A stretch of DNA of 64,000 bases. It comes from Stictocephala bisonia. Taxonomy: Eukaryota > Arthropoda > Insecta > Hemiptera > Membracidae. Below the pieces are notes generated by a model. That model was not told where the DNA came from, searched no databases, and worked only from the letters and a program-made list of their open reading frames with translations. Location of the stretch: assembly GCA_035578905.1 (NCBI GenBank), contig JAQJVL010000004.1:6507175-6571174 (forward strand), read 5' to 3'. Every line of letters starts with the position of its first letter. The stretch's first letter is position 1. The position numbers were made by a program, and so were the translations under genes. Shown here one piece after another: positions 23,827 to 35,950 of this stretch.

Positions 23827-24478
23827 GGAAATGTAGTGTAACGTGAATAAGTAGGCACTAATGTTGATATACATATCCATGTAATGTTGTTATACTGTAC
23901 TAAACTGAAATGTAGTGTAATAAGTCACGTAGTGTAACGTGAATAATGGCACTAATGTTGATATACATATCCATGTAATGTTGTTATACTGTACTAAACT
24001 GAAATGTAGTGTAATAAGTCACGTAGTGTAACGTGAATAATGGCACTAATGTTGATATACATATCCATGTAATGTTGTTATACTGTACTAAACTGAAATG
24101 TAGTGTAATAAGTCACGTAGTGTAACGTGAATAATGGCACTAATGTTGATATACATATCCATGTAATGTTGTTATACTGTACTAAACTGAAATGTAGTGT
24201 AATAAGTCACGTAGTGTAACGTGAATAAGTAGGCACTAATGTTGATATACATATCCATGTAATGTTGTTATACTGTACTAAACTGAAATGTAGTGTAATA
24301 AGTCACGTAGTGTAACGTGAATAAGTAGGCACTAATGTTGATATACATATCCATGTAATGTTGTTATACTGTACTAAACTGAAATGTAGTGTAATAAGTC
24401 ACGTAGTGTAACGTGAATAAGTAGGCACTAATGTTGATATACATATCCATGTAATGTTATTATACTGTACTAAACTGA
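23827..24478. repeat. 94-96-bp minisatellite
   Basis: About seven copies. AAACTGAAATG recurs at 23902 and 23996 (94 bp). Copies with GAATAAGTAGGCAC are 2 bp longer than those with GAATAATGGCAC. The monomer contains two related halves around AGTCACGTAGTGTAACGTGA. Confidence 0.94.
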
Positions 24479-25326
24479 AATGAAATGAAAGGTTATGTTT
24501 TTCGAAACAAAGTATGTTTAGGTCCTGTCCTGCGTTTAATCTCTCAAAGTATACATGTACCATATAATTAAGTACATCCGAAGAACTCATACATTATATT
24601 TTATAAATCTATTTTATGAACCAAACAACAAAATAACTAAAAAATAAGCGTAATAAAACATAAAAAAGCATAAGAAAGCAGCAGGCTCCTAGGTAGAGTT
24701 CCTTTCCTATCTTAATTTTGGGTAAATACATTATTTTTTGTTTTAACCCGTTTGGTGCCTTTAATTTTATAAATATGTAGTGTTATAGCCTTTCACGATC
24801 GCTCGTCAGACCACTCGATCTATTGTATCATGTGGGACGTGGAAAATATTGTTACCGTCTACGCTTTGTAGTTTAATATAAATAACGTTTAAATCTTTAA
24901 ATATCACAGATTCAATAATAACACTCGGTGGCGTATAGACAGGCAAGCCATGATTTTCTCTCGCCACTTTAACAGTACATTCTACTAGTAAAAATAATGA
25001 AAAAGCCTCCTATACACAAACATAGGCACGAAAACGCTTCGTTAGCGAGTTACAGCGAGCAAAAGATTGCTGGGCAAAGAGTGAACTTCAGAAAAGGTAA
25101 ATAATCTGTTTATATCTTATGTATTTTGACCTGGAGAATGTAATTTGACGGTTTCAATACTGTACATTAGTAGTTTTTGAGTAAATCAGGGTTAACTGCA
25201 AGATATTGGATCATGAAACTCTGTTTTTTAGGTTTGATGTACAATAACTTTGTTAAGATGACTTTGAAAGAATCATGTATTAAATAGGAGTTAGGGAAGA
25301 AGAAGAAGAATTTTCTTGTAAATATT
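24479..25326. other. Non-coding DNA
   Basis: No gene seen. GGGTAAATACATTATT near 24719 also occurs near 22540 inside the interruption of the 38-bp array. Confidence 0.45.
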
Positions 25327-25531
25327 GATTGGAGGAGGTAGTAGAATATCGTATGTAATGGTAGTGCGTGATTGGAAGAGGTAGTAGAATATCGTATGTA
25401 ATGGTAGTGCGTGATTGGAAGAGGTAGTAGAATATCGTTTGTAATGGTAGTGCGTGATTGGAAGAGGTAGTAGAATATCGTATGTAATGGTAGTGTGTGA
25501 TTGGAAGAGGTAGTAGAATATCGTATGTAAT
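25327..25531. repeat. 43-bp minisatellite, left part
   Basis: About five copies of GATTGGAAGAGGTAGTAGAA plus TATCGTATGTAATGGTAGTG at 43-bp spacing (25327, 25370 and on). It is cut at GTAAT by the LINE insertion. The frame at 25167-25535 (-) is a repeat artefact. Confidence 0.94.
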
Positions 25532-28364
25532 TCAATTCAATGCAATTTCTTTATTGACACAATAGAACATATTGCAGTTTTCTGTGTATGTCAATTAATT
25601 CATATATGATACAAACATATAATATACATAATCATAAAAAATAAATTACAAAATTACAATCATGAAAAATACAAAAATAATAATACTAAACTGATTTATA
25701 TCATGGTGATATTGTGACCCATCTGGCCTCAAAATGGGGCCCCCTCGAAGTCCCCTTCATTCTTGAAAACTATCATAAGCTCTCCCAATCAAGTGGTCTT
25801 TAAAAAGAATTTTAAATGATTTCAAGCTAATTTGTGTTTTTATATGTTCAGGAAGAGTTTGTTGACCCAAAAAGAGAATATTTTGGGTCAAGGCAGAATA
25901 AAGAGTCTTTAAACAATGACAATTTAAATTTATTGATAGCCAGATTATGTTTGTGTCTTGTGCTGTAAGAGTGTTCTAAGACAAGAAAGTCACTCTTATT
26001 TTTTTAAATAAAAACTGCTGAATTATACATTCAAAGGCATGCTAAGGTGATAGTACCACTTGATCGGAAGACCTCCCTACAGCTCTGTGATTGTTGCAAT
26101 CCCCAGAAGACACTTAGAGCCATCTCCTAGAGACGGAAAATTCTTTCAAAAGAATAGGCACTGCAGAAACCCCAGAAAAATAATCCATATCTCATAATAA
26201 ATGACATAGCTCATCCCAGACTCAAACAAACCACTGTAACCCAGCTTGAGAGTTTCTCGGGAGGCAAATGACGAGAGGCACCTCAGGACAAATATTGTTG
26301 AATTAAGCTGTTTTACAAGATAATTTATTTGAGTGTCCCATTTTAGACTAGAATCTATTTGGACACCTAAAAACTTTGTAGATAGTGCGCTATTTAAAGT
26401 ATTATTATTGAGAAGGAAATTATTCGGGACATACTGTGTTGTCTGTGATCGAAATTCGATAAGTTCTGTTTTTGATAGATTTAGATGTAATTTATTAGCA
26501 GTGAACCATCCCAGAAGTTGATTTGATGTTGTAAGAAATTGCTGAGAGAGGGTTTGATAGTTGTTGTGATTAAAAATCAAACAAGTATCATCAGCAAAAA
26601 GTGAAACAGTAAAAGAAGTGTATTTTGTTCGCTGCTAAGAAAATCAGGAAGATCATTAATATATAACAAGAATAATAGAGATACCAAAACTGAGCCCTGA
26701 GGTACTCCTGTCATGACTGTTGAAAAATTTGACGTATATATACATTTTCATTGTTGGGAATTTGGACGCACTGAACACAGCCAGTAAGATAAGACTGAAA
26801 CCAGTTAAGTGCTACACCACGAATTTCATATTTTTCAAGCTTGCTGAGTAGGATCTGGAGATCGACCACATCAAATGATTTACTTATATAACAAAATAAA
26901 CCTAGAGTGTGCTCGCCGGAATTCAAAGAGGAAAGAATTTTTTTCAACGCAAAAGCAGTTGCAGATTCAGTGTTTTTGTTGGGCCTAAAGCCAAATTGAC
27001 AGGAAGACAAAATATTGTTTATTTCTAAGAAGTTAAAAAGTCTGTGGTGTAAAATTTTTTTCAAATATTTTTGAAAAAATAGGTGTACTCTATATCGATC
27101 TGAAATAATTTTGGTCTGTTCTTTTAAAGTTTGTTTTAAATAAAGGGATGGTTTTTGTGATTTTAAGGTCATCAGGAAAGACCTCCTGATGACCTTCCAG
27201 GCCTCAGACAAAGAAAAGTTGATGAGTTTAGTCAGTATAGGGGAGAATTTCATAGCGATCTCTTTGATTAAGTATGATGAAATCTAAAATATGTCCTTGG
27301 AATAGCTATTATTTAATGATGTAACAGCCTGGAAGGTTTCCGATAGTTCAATTTTATGGGAAAAGAAAGAATTGGGTGTCGATGGTACATTTGGAATAGT
27401 ATCAATTGTGACGTGTGGTGAGTCCGTCGTGGACTGACGTAAACGCTCAGAAACATTTAGAAACGATTCGTTAAGGATGGAGACTATTCGTTCAGGACCC
27501 CTAACCATCTCTCTTCCGAATTCCAACTCACACACTCCATGGTTGGCAGCTCTCCTCGAAGACCTACAACTGTTGATCACCTACCAAGTCGCTCTCACCG
27601 GTTCACGGCTTTGTAAGATGGATTGTTCTGCCAGCCTGGACTTTGAAGCTTTGATGAGGTTCAGGTGACGTTGCTTCAGATGGTTGTAGTGAGCTTTAAG
27701 GATGGGGTTTTCGTCAAGCTGCAGAATATATGCGTCCTGCACATCACGCCTACTCCCCCTAACCTCCTCCGTCAGCCACATGGGTCTCCCTGGCCCATTT
27801 ACCACCGTTCTGACCAATGGAAAAGAGGAGTTTATGTATTTAATGAGAATATCGGAAAAGTAGAAAAAATTGTTTTGATTGAAAGGTTTTTGAATACGGG
27901 CTGTCATGTTTCGTATTGAAGAAATTTTTGAAAATTATCTTTGTTTTTGTTTGTGAATTTTCGAGTATATTTTACCTTTATACCTTTATAGTGAAGACCG
28001 GTTTATTAGGGGAAAAGAAACACTTCAATGACTGTCCTTCATGGTCAGAGAGGCAAGTGAATACGATTGAACTGAATAAATGTGCTGGTATATTTGTTAT
28101 TATGTTGTCCACGCAAGAACCACCATTATCGGTTCTTCTGGTGATGTCATGAATAGTGGTAGCCAGATTGAAACTATTTATAAGGTCGGTGAACTGTAAA
28201 GATTCGTTGGAAGATTTGAGGATGTTGATATTAAAGTCTCCTAAAATTAAAACATGATTGGAATCTCTTCCGATAATAGACAGGACAGCCTGTAACTTTT
28301 CCATGAAAAGGGGCAAAAGGGCCATCCGGAGACATGTAAATGCAAATTAGATGAATTTTTACAG
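25532..28364 (-). mobile_element. 5'-truncated Jockey/CR1-like LINE
   Basis: A 2833-bp insertion on the minus strand, within the 43-bp array. GTAAT flanks both sides (25527-25531 and 28365-28369), a possible target duplication. The 5' end lies inside the endonuclease domain, so the front of the element was never copied or was lost. The 3' end, minus strand, reads CAATAAAGAAATTGC followed by short TTGAA-type repeats, typical of this LINE group. Coding remnants run to a stop at about 25757. The rest is a 3' UTR of about 225 bp. Multiple frameshifts make it non-functional. Confidence 0.9.
25757..28364 (-). pseudogene. LINE endonuclease-reverse transcriptase, broken
   Basis: Read on the minus strand. 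At 28325-27978, an APE-type endonuclease C-terminal half shows ILGDFNINIL (residues 27-36) and SDHEGQ (93-98). A linker follows at 27907-27284 in two frames. At 27253-26711, reverse transcriptase fingers and palm show GFRPNKNTESA (88-98) and YISKSFD (122-128), where the first catalytic aspartate of the usual LD-x-SKAFD motif is Tyr. GVPQGS lies at about 26708-26692 in another frame. The catalytic FADD lies at 26598-26587, in frame with the thumb block ending near 26146 (NKLHLNLSKTE, KFLGVQIDSSLKW). A C-terminal tail ends in SFQE and a stop. Frameshifts, a lost catalytic residue and the missing endonuclease front mark it as dead. Confidence 0.9.
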
Positions 28365-29200
28365 GTAATGGTAGTGTGTGATTGGAAAGGTAGTAGAATA
28401 TCGTTTGTATTGGTGGTGTGTGATTGGAAATGGTGATTAAAATTTGTATTTAACGAGACGTGATGGGAAGATATGGTAATGGAGGTCAACAATCGTAGTC
28501 TATCTAAAGAGGTAGTGAGCGATTGGAAGTGGTTGTCAAAAATTGTATGCAATGGGTAGTAGGTGATGCATTTGCTTGTATAAAATCCTAAGTAAAGAGT
28601 AGTAATGGCAAGTGTTTATAAAAAAACGTATATGAGTAGTAAGTGATGGAATCGCTAGTATAAAATAGCAAGTAAAGAGTAGTAATGGGAGGTGTTAGTC
28701 AAAAATCGTACATAATGATTAGTAGTTGATAGAATCTCTGGTATAAAACGGCAATTTAAGATAATGGGAAGTGGTGGTAAAAAAATCGAATATATTGAGT
28801 AGTAAGTGATGGGAACGCTAGTATAAGATCACAAGTAAAGAGTAGAAATAGGAAGTGGTGGGCAAAAATCATCTGTAATAAGAGGTAATGGGAATATGTG
28901 GTAAAACAATCGTATATACTGAATAGTGATGATAAGTAAAAAAATCTTTTTAATGAGTGATTGGATGTGGTGGTCTACAGACGTAAGGTAAATTAAGATT
29001 AGTAATAGTAAGAGGTGGTAAAAAATCGTTTGTAATAAGTATTGAGTAATTGGAAATAGTGGTAAAAAAAATCAGATGTGGGTCATAAGGTGGTGGTCAT
29101 ATACCTAGTGTTGGTAATAGGGGGCCAATAATCATAAAATAAGTAGTACAATAATGGGAAGGAAGAGATGAACAATCATATATAATGTGAAATGATAAGG
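28365..29200. repeat. 43-bp minisatellite, right part, strongly degenerate
   Basis: The first two units after the LINE still match (GTAGTGTGTGATTGGAAAGG). Beyond 28440 the pattern decays into GTAGTAAGTGATGGGAACGC and TAAAGAGTAGTAATGGGA variants of irregular length. It reads like an old array, with a purer young end at the left. Confidence 0.75.
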
Positions 29201-29399
29201 CAGGGTGGTCAGGATATATAATGTAATTTGGTGTGCCCAAGGTCAAGTCGGTGGTGGTCAAGATTTGTGTGTATGACCGGAGGGTCAAGAACCGAGTTGG
29301 TTTGATTGCTTTCAGATGACTCAGCAGGTTTTAAACATTTTTTAAGAACAACTGAAACTAGGGAGCAACTGGGAAACGGATTTTCCATAGACATTCGTG

Positions 29400-29606
29400 A
29401 AAATGATCAATTAACGAGTGAGTCATGCGCGCGACGGCCTTGAGTCCCCACCCTCCTTGATGGGTGCGCTGCGACCACGGCCGACGGCCAGTCTGGCAGT
29501 TGTAGTCTGCGCGCTCGAGTGTACGGACAGATATCAGAGTTTCCGTGATCCGTGATAGTGTCATGTGTCAGGTCTGAGGTACTGAGTCCTCACAACACCT
29601 CAAGGT
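29400..29606 (+). promoter_or_regulatory. CpG-rich island with possible 5' exon and splice donor
   Basis: This stretch is unusually rich in GC and CpG for the window (GCGCGCGACGG, GTCTGCGCGCTCGAG). It ends at CTCAAG followed by GTACGT, a strong splice donor consensus after 29604. The only ATG near the end opens a very short frame. It would fit a promoter with a non-coding first exon of a gene to the right, but no following exon is evident. The open frame at 29358-29564 on the minus strand has no known motif. Inference only. Confidence 0.25.
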
Positions 29607-30243
29607 ACGTCCTTCCTAGAGTAGCCTACTCAAGCAAAGGATATACTATCTCTAGGCCTTGCTTGGGTTTACATTACAAGCCTTGAGTGTCAGTTATTTA
29701 CTTAAATTAAAAAGGTAATTAAGATAATAGGCTATAAACAAATCGCTGTGAATATTGATAAAAGACCTAAGCTTATCTGTTTACAACTATATAATAGGCC
29801 TACCCCAGATGTATAAATTATCATTGAATGATGTATAATCTAAAAAATTATGTATAAATTACAGACATTTGGGGAAATAGGCTTATTATATTATAGATAA
29901 AGCTAACATGAGTCATATTATTCATATAATTAATTAGCAACCTAAACTTTGTGTCTAAGTACTTTTAGGTTATGTTGAAAATGTAAGCTACCGTAGCATT
30001 AAAATAATTGGTTCTAATGCAGTTTGTTTAGTTGATGGTTTGCACTTCATATCCTCTGGCAATCCAGAAGTTCGAGCAAATCATGCTAGTAACATTTAAG
30101 ATTCATAAATAAACCACTTACAATAAATAATTTCATTTAGTATGGGAATTATTGATTTACCATATCCTCTGGTGGCCACACTGCATAGAGAATTGCCGCC
30201 AGCAGTCAATTGAGATATATCTGCAGGGGTGTTGGCAAATATA
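29607..30243. other. AT-rich non-coding DNA
   Basis: No gene seen. Confidence 0.5.
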
Positions 30244-30498
30244 TTAATTTATGTAGGCTTAACTAAGAAGGTTGTTAGTTATTTATTTAAATAGGAAGTT
30301 CCAGGTAATAATACTGTATTATTATCTTATAATTTATGTAGGCTTAACTAAGAAGGTTGTTAGTTATTTATTTGAATAGGAAGTTCCAGGTAATAATACT
30401 GTATTATTATCTTATAATTTATGTAGGCTTAACTAAGAAGGTTGTTAGTTATTTATTTGAATAGGAAGTTCCAGGTAATAATACTGTATTATTATCTT
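30244..30498. repeat. 85-bp tandem repeat, three copies
   Basis: AATTTATGTAGGCTTAACTA starts at 30246, 30331 and 30416. The copies are almost identical (TTTAAATAGG in the first, TTTGAATAGG in the others). Confidence 0.96.
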
Positions 30499-32366
30499 AG
30501 GATGCATACTAATAAGAATGAAGAATCAAAAACATAAATTAAATTACCTAACAACAGTATAGCAATCTATTCATTCTTATTGCTGACTTGAATATCACAA
30601 TCAAACTTTGATTAAATGATTTAATAGTTATATAAACTAACCTTTACTTTTATATAAGTCTATAAACAATAGGCTCATTGATAAAGTACATTAATTTGTT
30701 CTATTAAATTAATAGAAAAAAGTCTACTGACCTAGTTGTATTTTGCTTTATTGCATGCTGTGTTGTCAGTTGTGTTTAAATCCAAGTTACAACTATCATC
30801 TGTTGAAATAACTGACAGAATTAGTTTATTTTGTCATTTCAATTACAAAGAGAAAATAATTAATAAGCTTAAAGTAATGAATGGGTTCACGCTTCAAAAT
30901 AACTTTTATACATTACTGAAGCATTCAGGTGGATATTTTTTCTAATTAAAAACTGTTTGATTTTGTTTTAAAGTACTTATAATTTTATTAATTGTTGTCG
31001 ATGTTAAAAATTATACTTGTTCATTGTAATTTCAGGATTTCAAAATGTTTTTTGCATTTTTCGTATACTTGTGTCTATTGGCTTGAACAAAACCACCAGT
31101 CAAATTTTGCACACAATCAGAAAAATGACATTTTCTCACTTATTTACTGTCCGATTATTACAAATAAGGTATCAAAAGATTTGCCTTGTTTTAAGCTAAA
31201 TATTAGGTGTCGTGACAATTTGTTGTTTTTGCTTTGGTTTTCATGAAATTTAGCATTAAAAGCTTTAAATGGCCGCCATTTTGAAATGGGTGAAAATATT
31301 ATTTTATTTTTTAGAGTATATTAGGTGATGTAAAGTTAAATATTCATGTCAAGTTTCTAAACTATATCCAATACCGTTTGGAAGATAAGGTTTTTTTTTT
31401 AAACACACAGACAAGCAGACAGACAAACTAAGCGAGTTAAGACACATCTTCATAGAAACTTTTTGGTTTATTGTTACCTATTTAATCATTTCCTGAAGTT
31501 TTGCCCCACATTTTTTTAACACCCTGTATAAGCGAATATGGGTGGTGAATGAGTTTGACATGTGTAGGTGAACGAGTGTAGTCATTGTTACTAATTAGGA
31601 CCACTGTTCCTTAGAAAGATCCATTTATTAATAGTCCAACATATAATGGACCCACAGGTTTGTAGACAAGCCAATTTTGGATTTAAAGTTCTCCGACGTA
31701 GCCTAATTGCAGTTTGGATTTTCACAATTCATTTTACAGAGCACATTGTCTCAGCAAGAATCTACCGTAAACCTTTTATTGCCTTGGAGAGTAGCAGTGT
31801 TCCGGTGTGTACACGACACATGAGTTGCTGCTCCAAATCGGTCTAGACGTAGCTGAGGAGCACTAGCTCCAATTAATAATCTCAGTAGGCCTACATATTA
31901 TGTAAACCTGGTGATCTCTGTATTCTAATAACAAACTAGATGCTATCATATAAAACATTATCAGTTATACATAAACGAGAAATCAGAATGTTTCAGTTCT
32001 GTTATCTTTCTTTTATTTATTTATTTTTAACTCAATCATCTAAGTTTAAGTTAAATGCCTTCTACAATGATTAATTTTTAAACGTTTTGATCTCGTTACT
32101 GGGAACTAATTATTTTTTGATCATTTTTTATTATTATTTTACTAACTAACTCTGTAGTAACTAATGGTTTGTACTAAATTTTTATTTATAAAGTTGTGTT
32201 TTTAATGTATATAAAAACTATAGCAAGTCATAGTTTAGAATTACCTATAAATGACATAAATCACGCTTGCACACAGTCCATGTCCATGCACGGAGTTTAT
32301 TCTTTGTATGTATTTTTGTGCTGACATAATGAATAGCTTACCGTGAAATCACTAACACGTAGTATT
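30499..32366. other. AT-rich DNA with traces of an arthropod-type dispersed repeat
   Basis: No gene supported. The frames at 30736-31246 and 31646-31846 lack recognisable motifs. GGCCGCCATTTTGAAA near 31271, a GACA-like run (ACAGACAAGCAGACAGACAA) near 31408 and AACACCCTGTATA near 31518 resemble pieces of common arthropod repeats, but the element boundaries are not visible. Confidence 0.35.
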
Positions 32367-32729
32367 AGTCTGACAACTACCCCTGTCTGAGACATCAGCA
32401 CAACTGCCCCTGTCTGAGACATCAGCACAACTGCCCCTGTCTGAGATATCACCACAACTGCCCCTGTCTGAGACATCACCACAACTACCCCTGTCTGAGA
32501 CATCAGCACAACTACCCCTGTCTGAGACATCAGCACAACTACCCCTGTCTGATACATCCGCACAACTACCCCTGTCTGATACATCCGCACAACTACCCCT
32601 GTCTAAGACATCAGCACAACTACCCCTGTCTGAGACAACAGCTCAACTACTCCTGTCTTGAGACATCAGCACAACTACTCCTGTCTGAGACATCAGCACA
32701 ACTGCCCCTGTCTGAGACATCCGCTTGTT
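32367..32729. repeat. 27-bp minisatellite
   Basis: About 13 copies of CCCCTGTCTGAGACATCAGC plus ACAACTA (27-bp spacing, e.g. 32401 and 32428). The minus-strand frame of 9-residue repeats follows from the period being a multiple of 3. Confidence 0.95.
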
Positions 32730-32998
32730 CAGCTTTTAAAGTGAGACGAATAGACAAACAAACAATGTTCTTGTAATTAATTTAGGAATGTATGGATCAT
32801 TTCAAAATATTTATGTGCTTCTAAATTACTAATATAATCTAACTATATACAATAAATTACCACAAAAAATACAATTTTTTTCTCATACATATTTGGATTC
32901 TGTGACTCCTATTTATCTGGCCTTAAAGAGGAGTAAGCGGTTCAGGTGTTTGACACCTCCAAGGGTTGAACAAACATCAGCCTCCACCTCCGACCAAT

Positions 32999-33945
32999 CC
33001 AGTTCTGGTAACATTAAACATTCTCAGATACATGTAACCATGGCTTCATCACATTTACATCACACAGTTCTGGTAACATTAAACATTCTCAGATACATGT
33101 AACCATTGACTTCATCACATTTACATCACACAGTTCTGGTAACATTAAACATCTCTCGGATACATGTAACCATTGACTTCATCACATTTACATCACACAG
33201 TTCTGGTAACATTAAACATCTCTCGGATACATGTAACCATTGACTTCATCACATTTACATCACACAGTTCTGGTAATATTAAACATCTCTCGGATACATG
33301 TAACCATTGACTTCATCACATTTACATCACACAGTTCTGGTAACATTAAACATCTCTCGGATACATGTAACCATTGACTTCATCACATTTACATCACACA
33401 GTTCTGGTAACATTAAACATCTCTCGGATACATGTAACCATTGGCTTCATCACATTTACATCACACAGTTCTGGTAACATTAAACATCTCTCGGATACAT
33501 GTAACCATTGGCTTCATCACATTTACATCACACAGTTCTGGTAACATTAAACATCTCTCGGATACATGTAACCATTGACTTCATCACATTTACATCACAC
33601 AGTTCTGGTAACATTAAACATCTCTCGGATACATGTAACCATTGGCTTCATCACTTTTACATCACACAGTTCTGGTAACATTAAACATCTCTCGGATACA
33701 TGTAACCATTGACTTCATCACATTTACATCACACAGTTCTGGTAACATTAAACATCTCTCGGATACATGTAACCATTGGCTTCATCACTTTTACATCACA
33801 CAGTTCTGGTAACATTAAACATCTCTCGGATACATGTAACCATTGACTTCATCACATTTACATCACACAGTTCTGGTAACATTAAACATCTCTCGGATAC
33901 ATGTAACCATTGGCTTCATCACATTTACATCACACAGTTCTGTAT
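32999..33945. repeat. 66-67-bp minisatellite
   Basis: About 14 copies. CAGTTCTGGTAACATTAAAC recurs at 66 bp in the first copies (AACATTCTCAGA) and 67 bp in the rest (AACATCTCTCGG). GACTTCATC and GGCTTCATC variants alternate irregularly. Open frames across it are artefacts. Confidence 0.95.
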
Positions 33946-34649
33946 TCGATCAGTTATATTTTTATCCAACTTCAACACTTTTGTTTGTTATTACAAGGGA
34001 ATGTTTGGATTCATTTTCTGATAACTTTGTGAAGATTACTTAAAGAGAACCAAGCGGTAAAAATGAAATGGGGGCCACTTCAAAAGTGTATAAAAATATT
34101 TCTCAAAGCACGGTGGACGAGTGGTCTTGATCTTATTACATACAGTAGCCCGTATTACAGCGTCAGTATGGGTGGACAACCTGCATATAGTGACACTATA
34201 CATACGCGATCGGATGATAAGTGTACATATAAAATAATTTATGGCAGTCACACCTACCTACATATACAGGATATTTGATACACAACCATCACTCCGTATA
34301 CATACGTCTCTTGATGATAAACCTACAATATATTACAGGACATCCTTATGAGGATAGCTAACCGATCAGTTCTATGCGAAAAATCGGGAGGTTTCCGCTA
34401 AACTAGGAAAAAACATGGCCTCTTTCTAATTAACTGCAAGTGCAACGGCTCGCCGTCTTTCCTGCCAGTAGTTCTAAACCAAAATCGGCTTCTCTGCATT
34501 CCTAATACCTGGGATGGTACTTAACAAAAGTTTCCATTTGATGAGTTACAACAATTCGTTTCATTATAGAACGACACTATCGTGATTTTACTTTACTCAG
34601 AGGAAAAGTGGTTGGTCTACCAGAGTCGTGTTTATCAAGAATTGATATT
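33946..34649. other. Unique non-coding DNA
   Basis: No gene, RNA or repeat recognised. Overlapping frames at 34036-34278 run on both strands without known motifs. Confidence 0.45.
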
Positions 34650-35290
34650 TTAATGAGATATATTGTAAACTTTTACGAAAAAATCACGAAAAAGAGGAAA
34701 AAATGGAAAATATTTATTTCGTAAATATGGTGATGAGAGTACTCAAATTGTGCGAAATGTTCTACTGATTACGTATATGGCAATTGACGGTTTTGCAATG
34801 GAATACCGTGCACGTTAACGCCGGAAATGTACCGGTTTCAGTAAAGTTTTGTTTTTATAGGATAGGGGTAGGTTGGGTATTGTTAAGATAGGTTATGTTA
34901 GGTCTGCTTAAGTTAGGATATGTTAGGTCTGCTTAAGTTAGGATATGTTAGGTCTGCTTAAGTTAGGATATGTTAGGTTTGGTAAGGTTATGTTAGGTTA
35001 TTAGGAGGTTAGGATAAAAAAAACTAATACATAAAAAACAGCCTAACCTTCCAAAACCAAAACTAGACTAACAATACTAACCTAGCTATATTTTAATAAA
35101 ACATGTAACCTTACTGAAATCGGCACCTTTCCGGCGCTAACGTGCAAATCCTCAATTGCAATATTCGTAATCAGGACAAAATTCCGCACAATTTACGTAC
35201 CCACTTCACCTTATTTACAAAAAAATTGGTTTTACCTCGCTTTTATAATTTTTGCAGCTTTTCCGCTGAAAAAAACTATCATATTATGTC
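34650..35290. repeat. Imperfect palindrome of about 0.6 kb
   Basis: Left arm about 34650-34985, right arm about 35045-35290, centre near 35025. Matching blocks when the right arm is reversed include CAAATTGTGCG/TAAATTGTGCG, CTGATTACG, GCACGTTAACGCCGGAAA versus GCACGTTAGCGCCGGAAA, and TTTCAGTAA. Innermost is AGGTTAGG ... CCTAACCT. Similarity fades outward. It looks like a fold-back element or the ends of a hairpin MITE that decayed in place. No target duplication seen. Confidence 0.75.
34896..34980. repeat. 25-bp repeat in the palindrome's left arm
   Basis: TGTTAGGTCTGCTTAAGTTA plus GGATA starts at 34896, 34921 and 34946, with a partial copy at 34971. The right arm has no such expansion, so the repeats grew after the palindrome formed. 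The tract is rich in GTTAGG-type motifs. Confidence 0.9.
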
Positions 35291-35950
35291 TTAGTTAGGC
35301 TATGTACTATGAAAAAAATTAAGCCAGATTCGACAAAGGATCTTGTTTTTATTACCAGAATCACTGTACAACAGTATAGTGACGTGATGATTTTACTGTC
35401 CTCTGCGTATTTTTTATATGTAATGTTTGTGTGTGAAGTAGTCGACAAGGAGACAAGTATCGTAGTCATGAGCTGATGTGACTTTTACATAAATGGGATC
35501 CCTGAAATGAATAAATGGGATCACTATGAATAGTTGGCATTATGTACTAGAAAATGATACTGTGAAGGAAAATATTGCTGAGGTCTGGTACGTCTGCGAA
35601 CCCTCTAGGCGAGTGCACTCAGCGTTGCACATCCCCACATGCCTCCACCCCCAACCTCCGTCTGGGCCGGGGGATCTATGGCTCATTATACCGACCACCG
35701 TTCTATGACATCTCAACAATTAGTGTGGTGTTTTATAAAGCAGTCAAATCTTAATGCCATGTAATTATTTATCTAAACTAGATCGTACATATTGTGTAAT
35801 GAACCAACTTGATCAAAACTGTATTCAGTATTGTATTTAGATAGTTGTAGCTTTGTATTGAAAACTTTCCTCTTAAGATTTAATTATACCAACATGTAAT
35901 CAATAGTAATGTTTCAACCAAATGATTCTTTTCTTGAGTGATTTTTGTAA
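35291..35950. other. Non-coding DNA with a small GC-richer patch
   Basis: The patch at about 35580-35710 is GC-richer than its surroundings but has no long frame with known motifs and no clear splice sites. Confidence 0.4.

Noticed and set aside
21531..24478. CRISPR-like array (regular short repeats)
   Set aside because: The repeats are directly adjacent with no unique spacers, and the genome is eukaryotic. These are ordinary minisatellites.
32297..32590. 97-codon minus frame with VVMSQTGAV repeats
   Set aside because: It is a translation of the 27-bp minisatellite.
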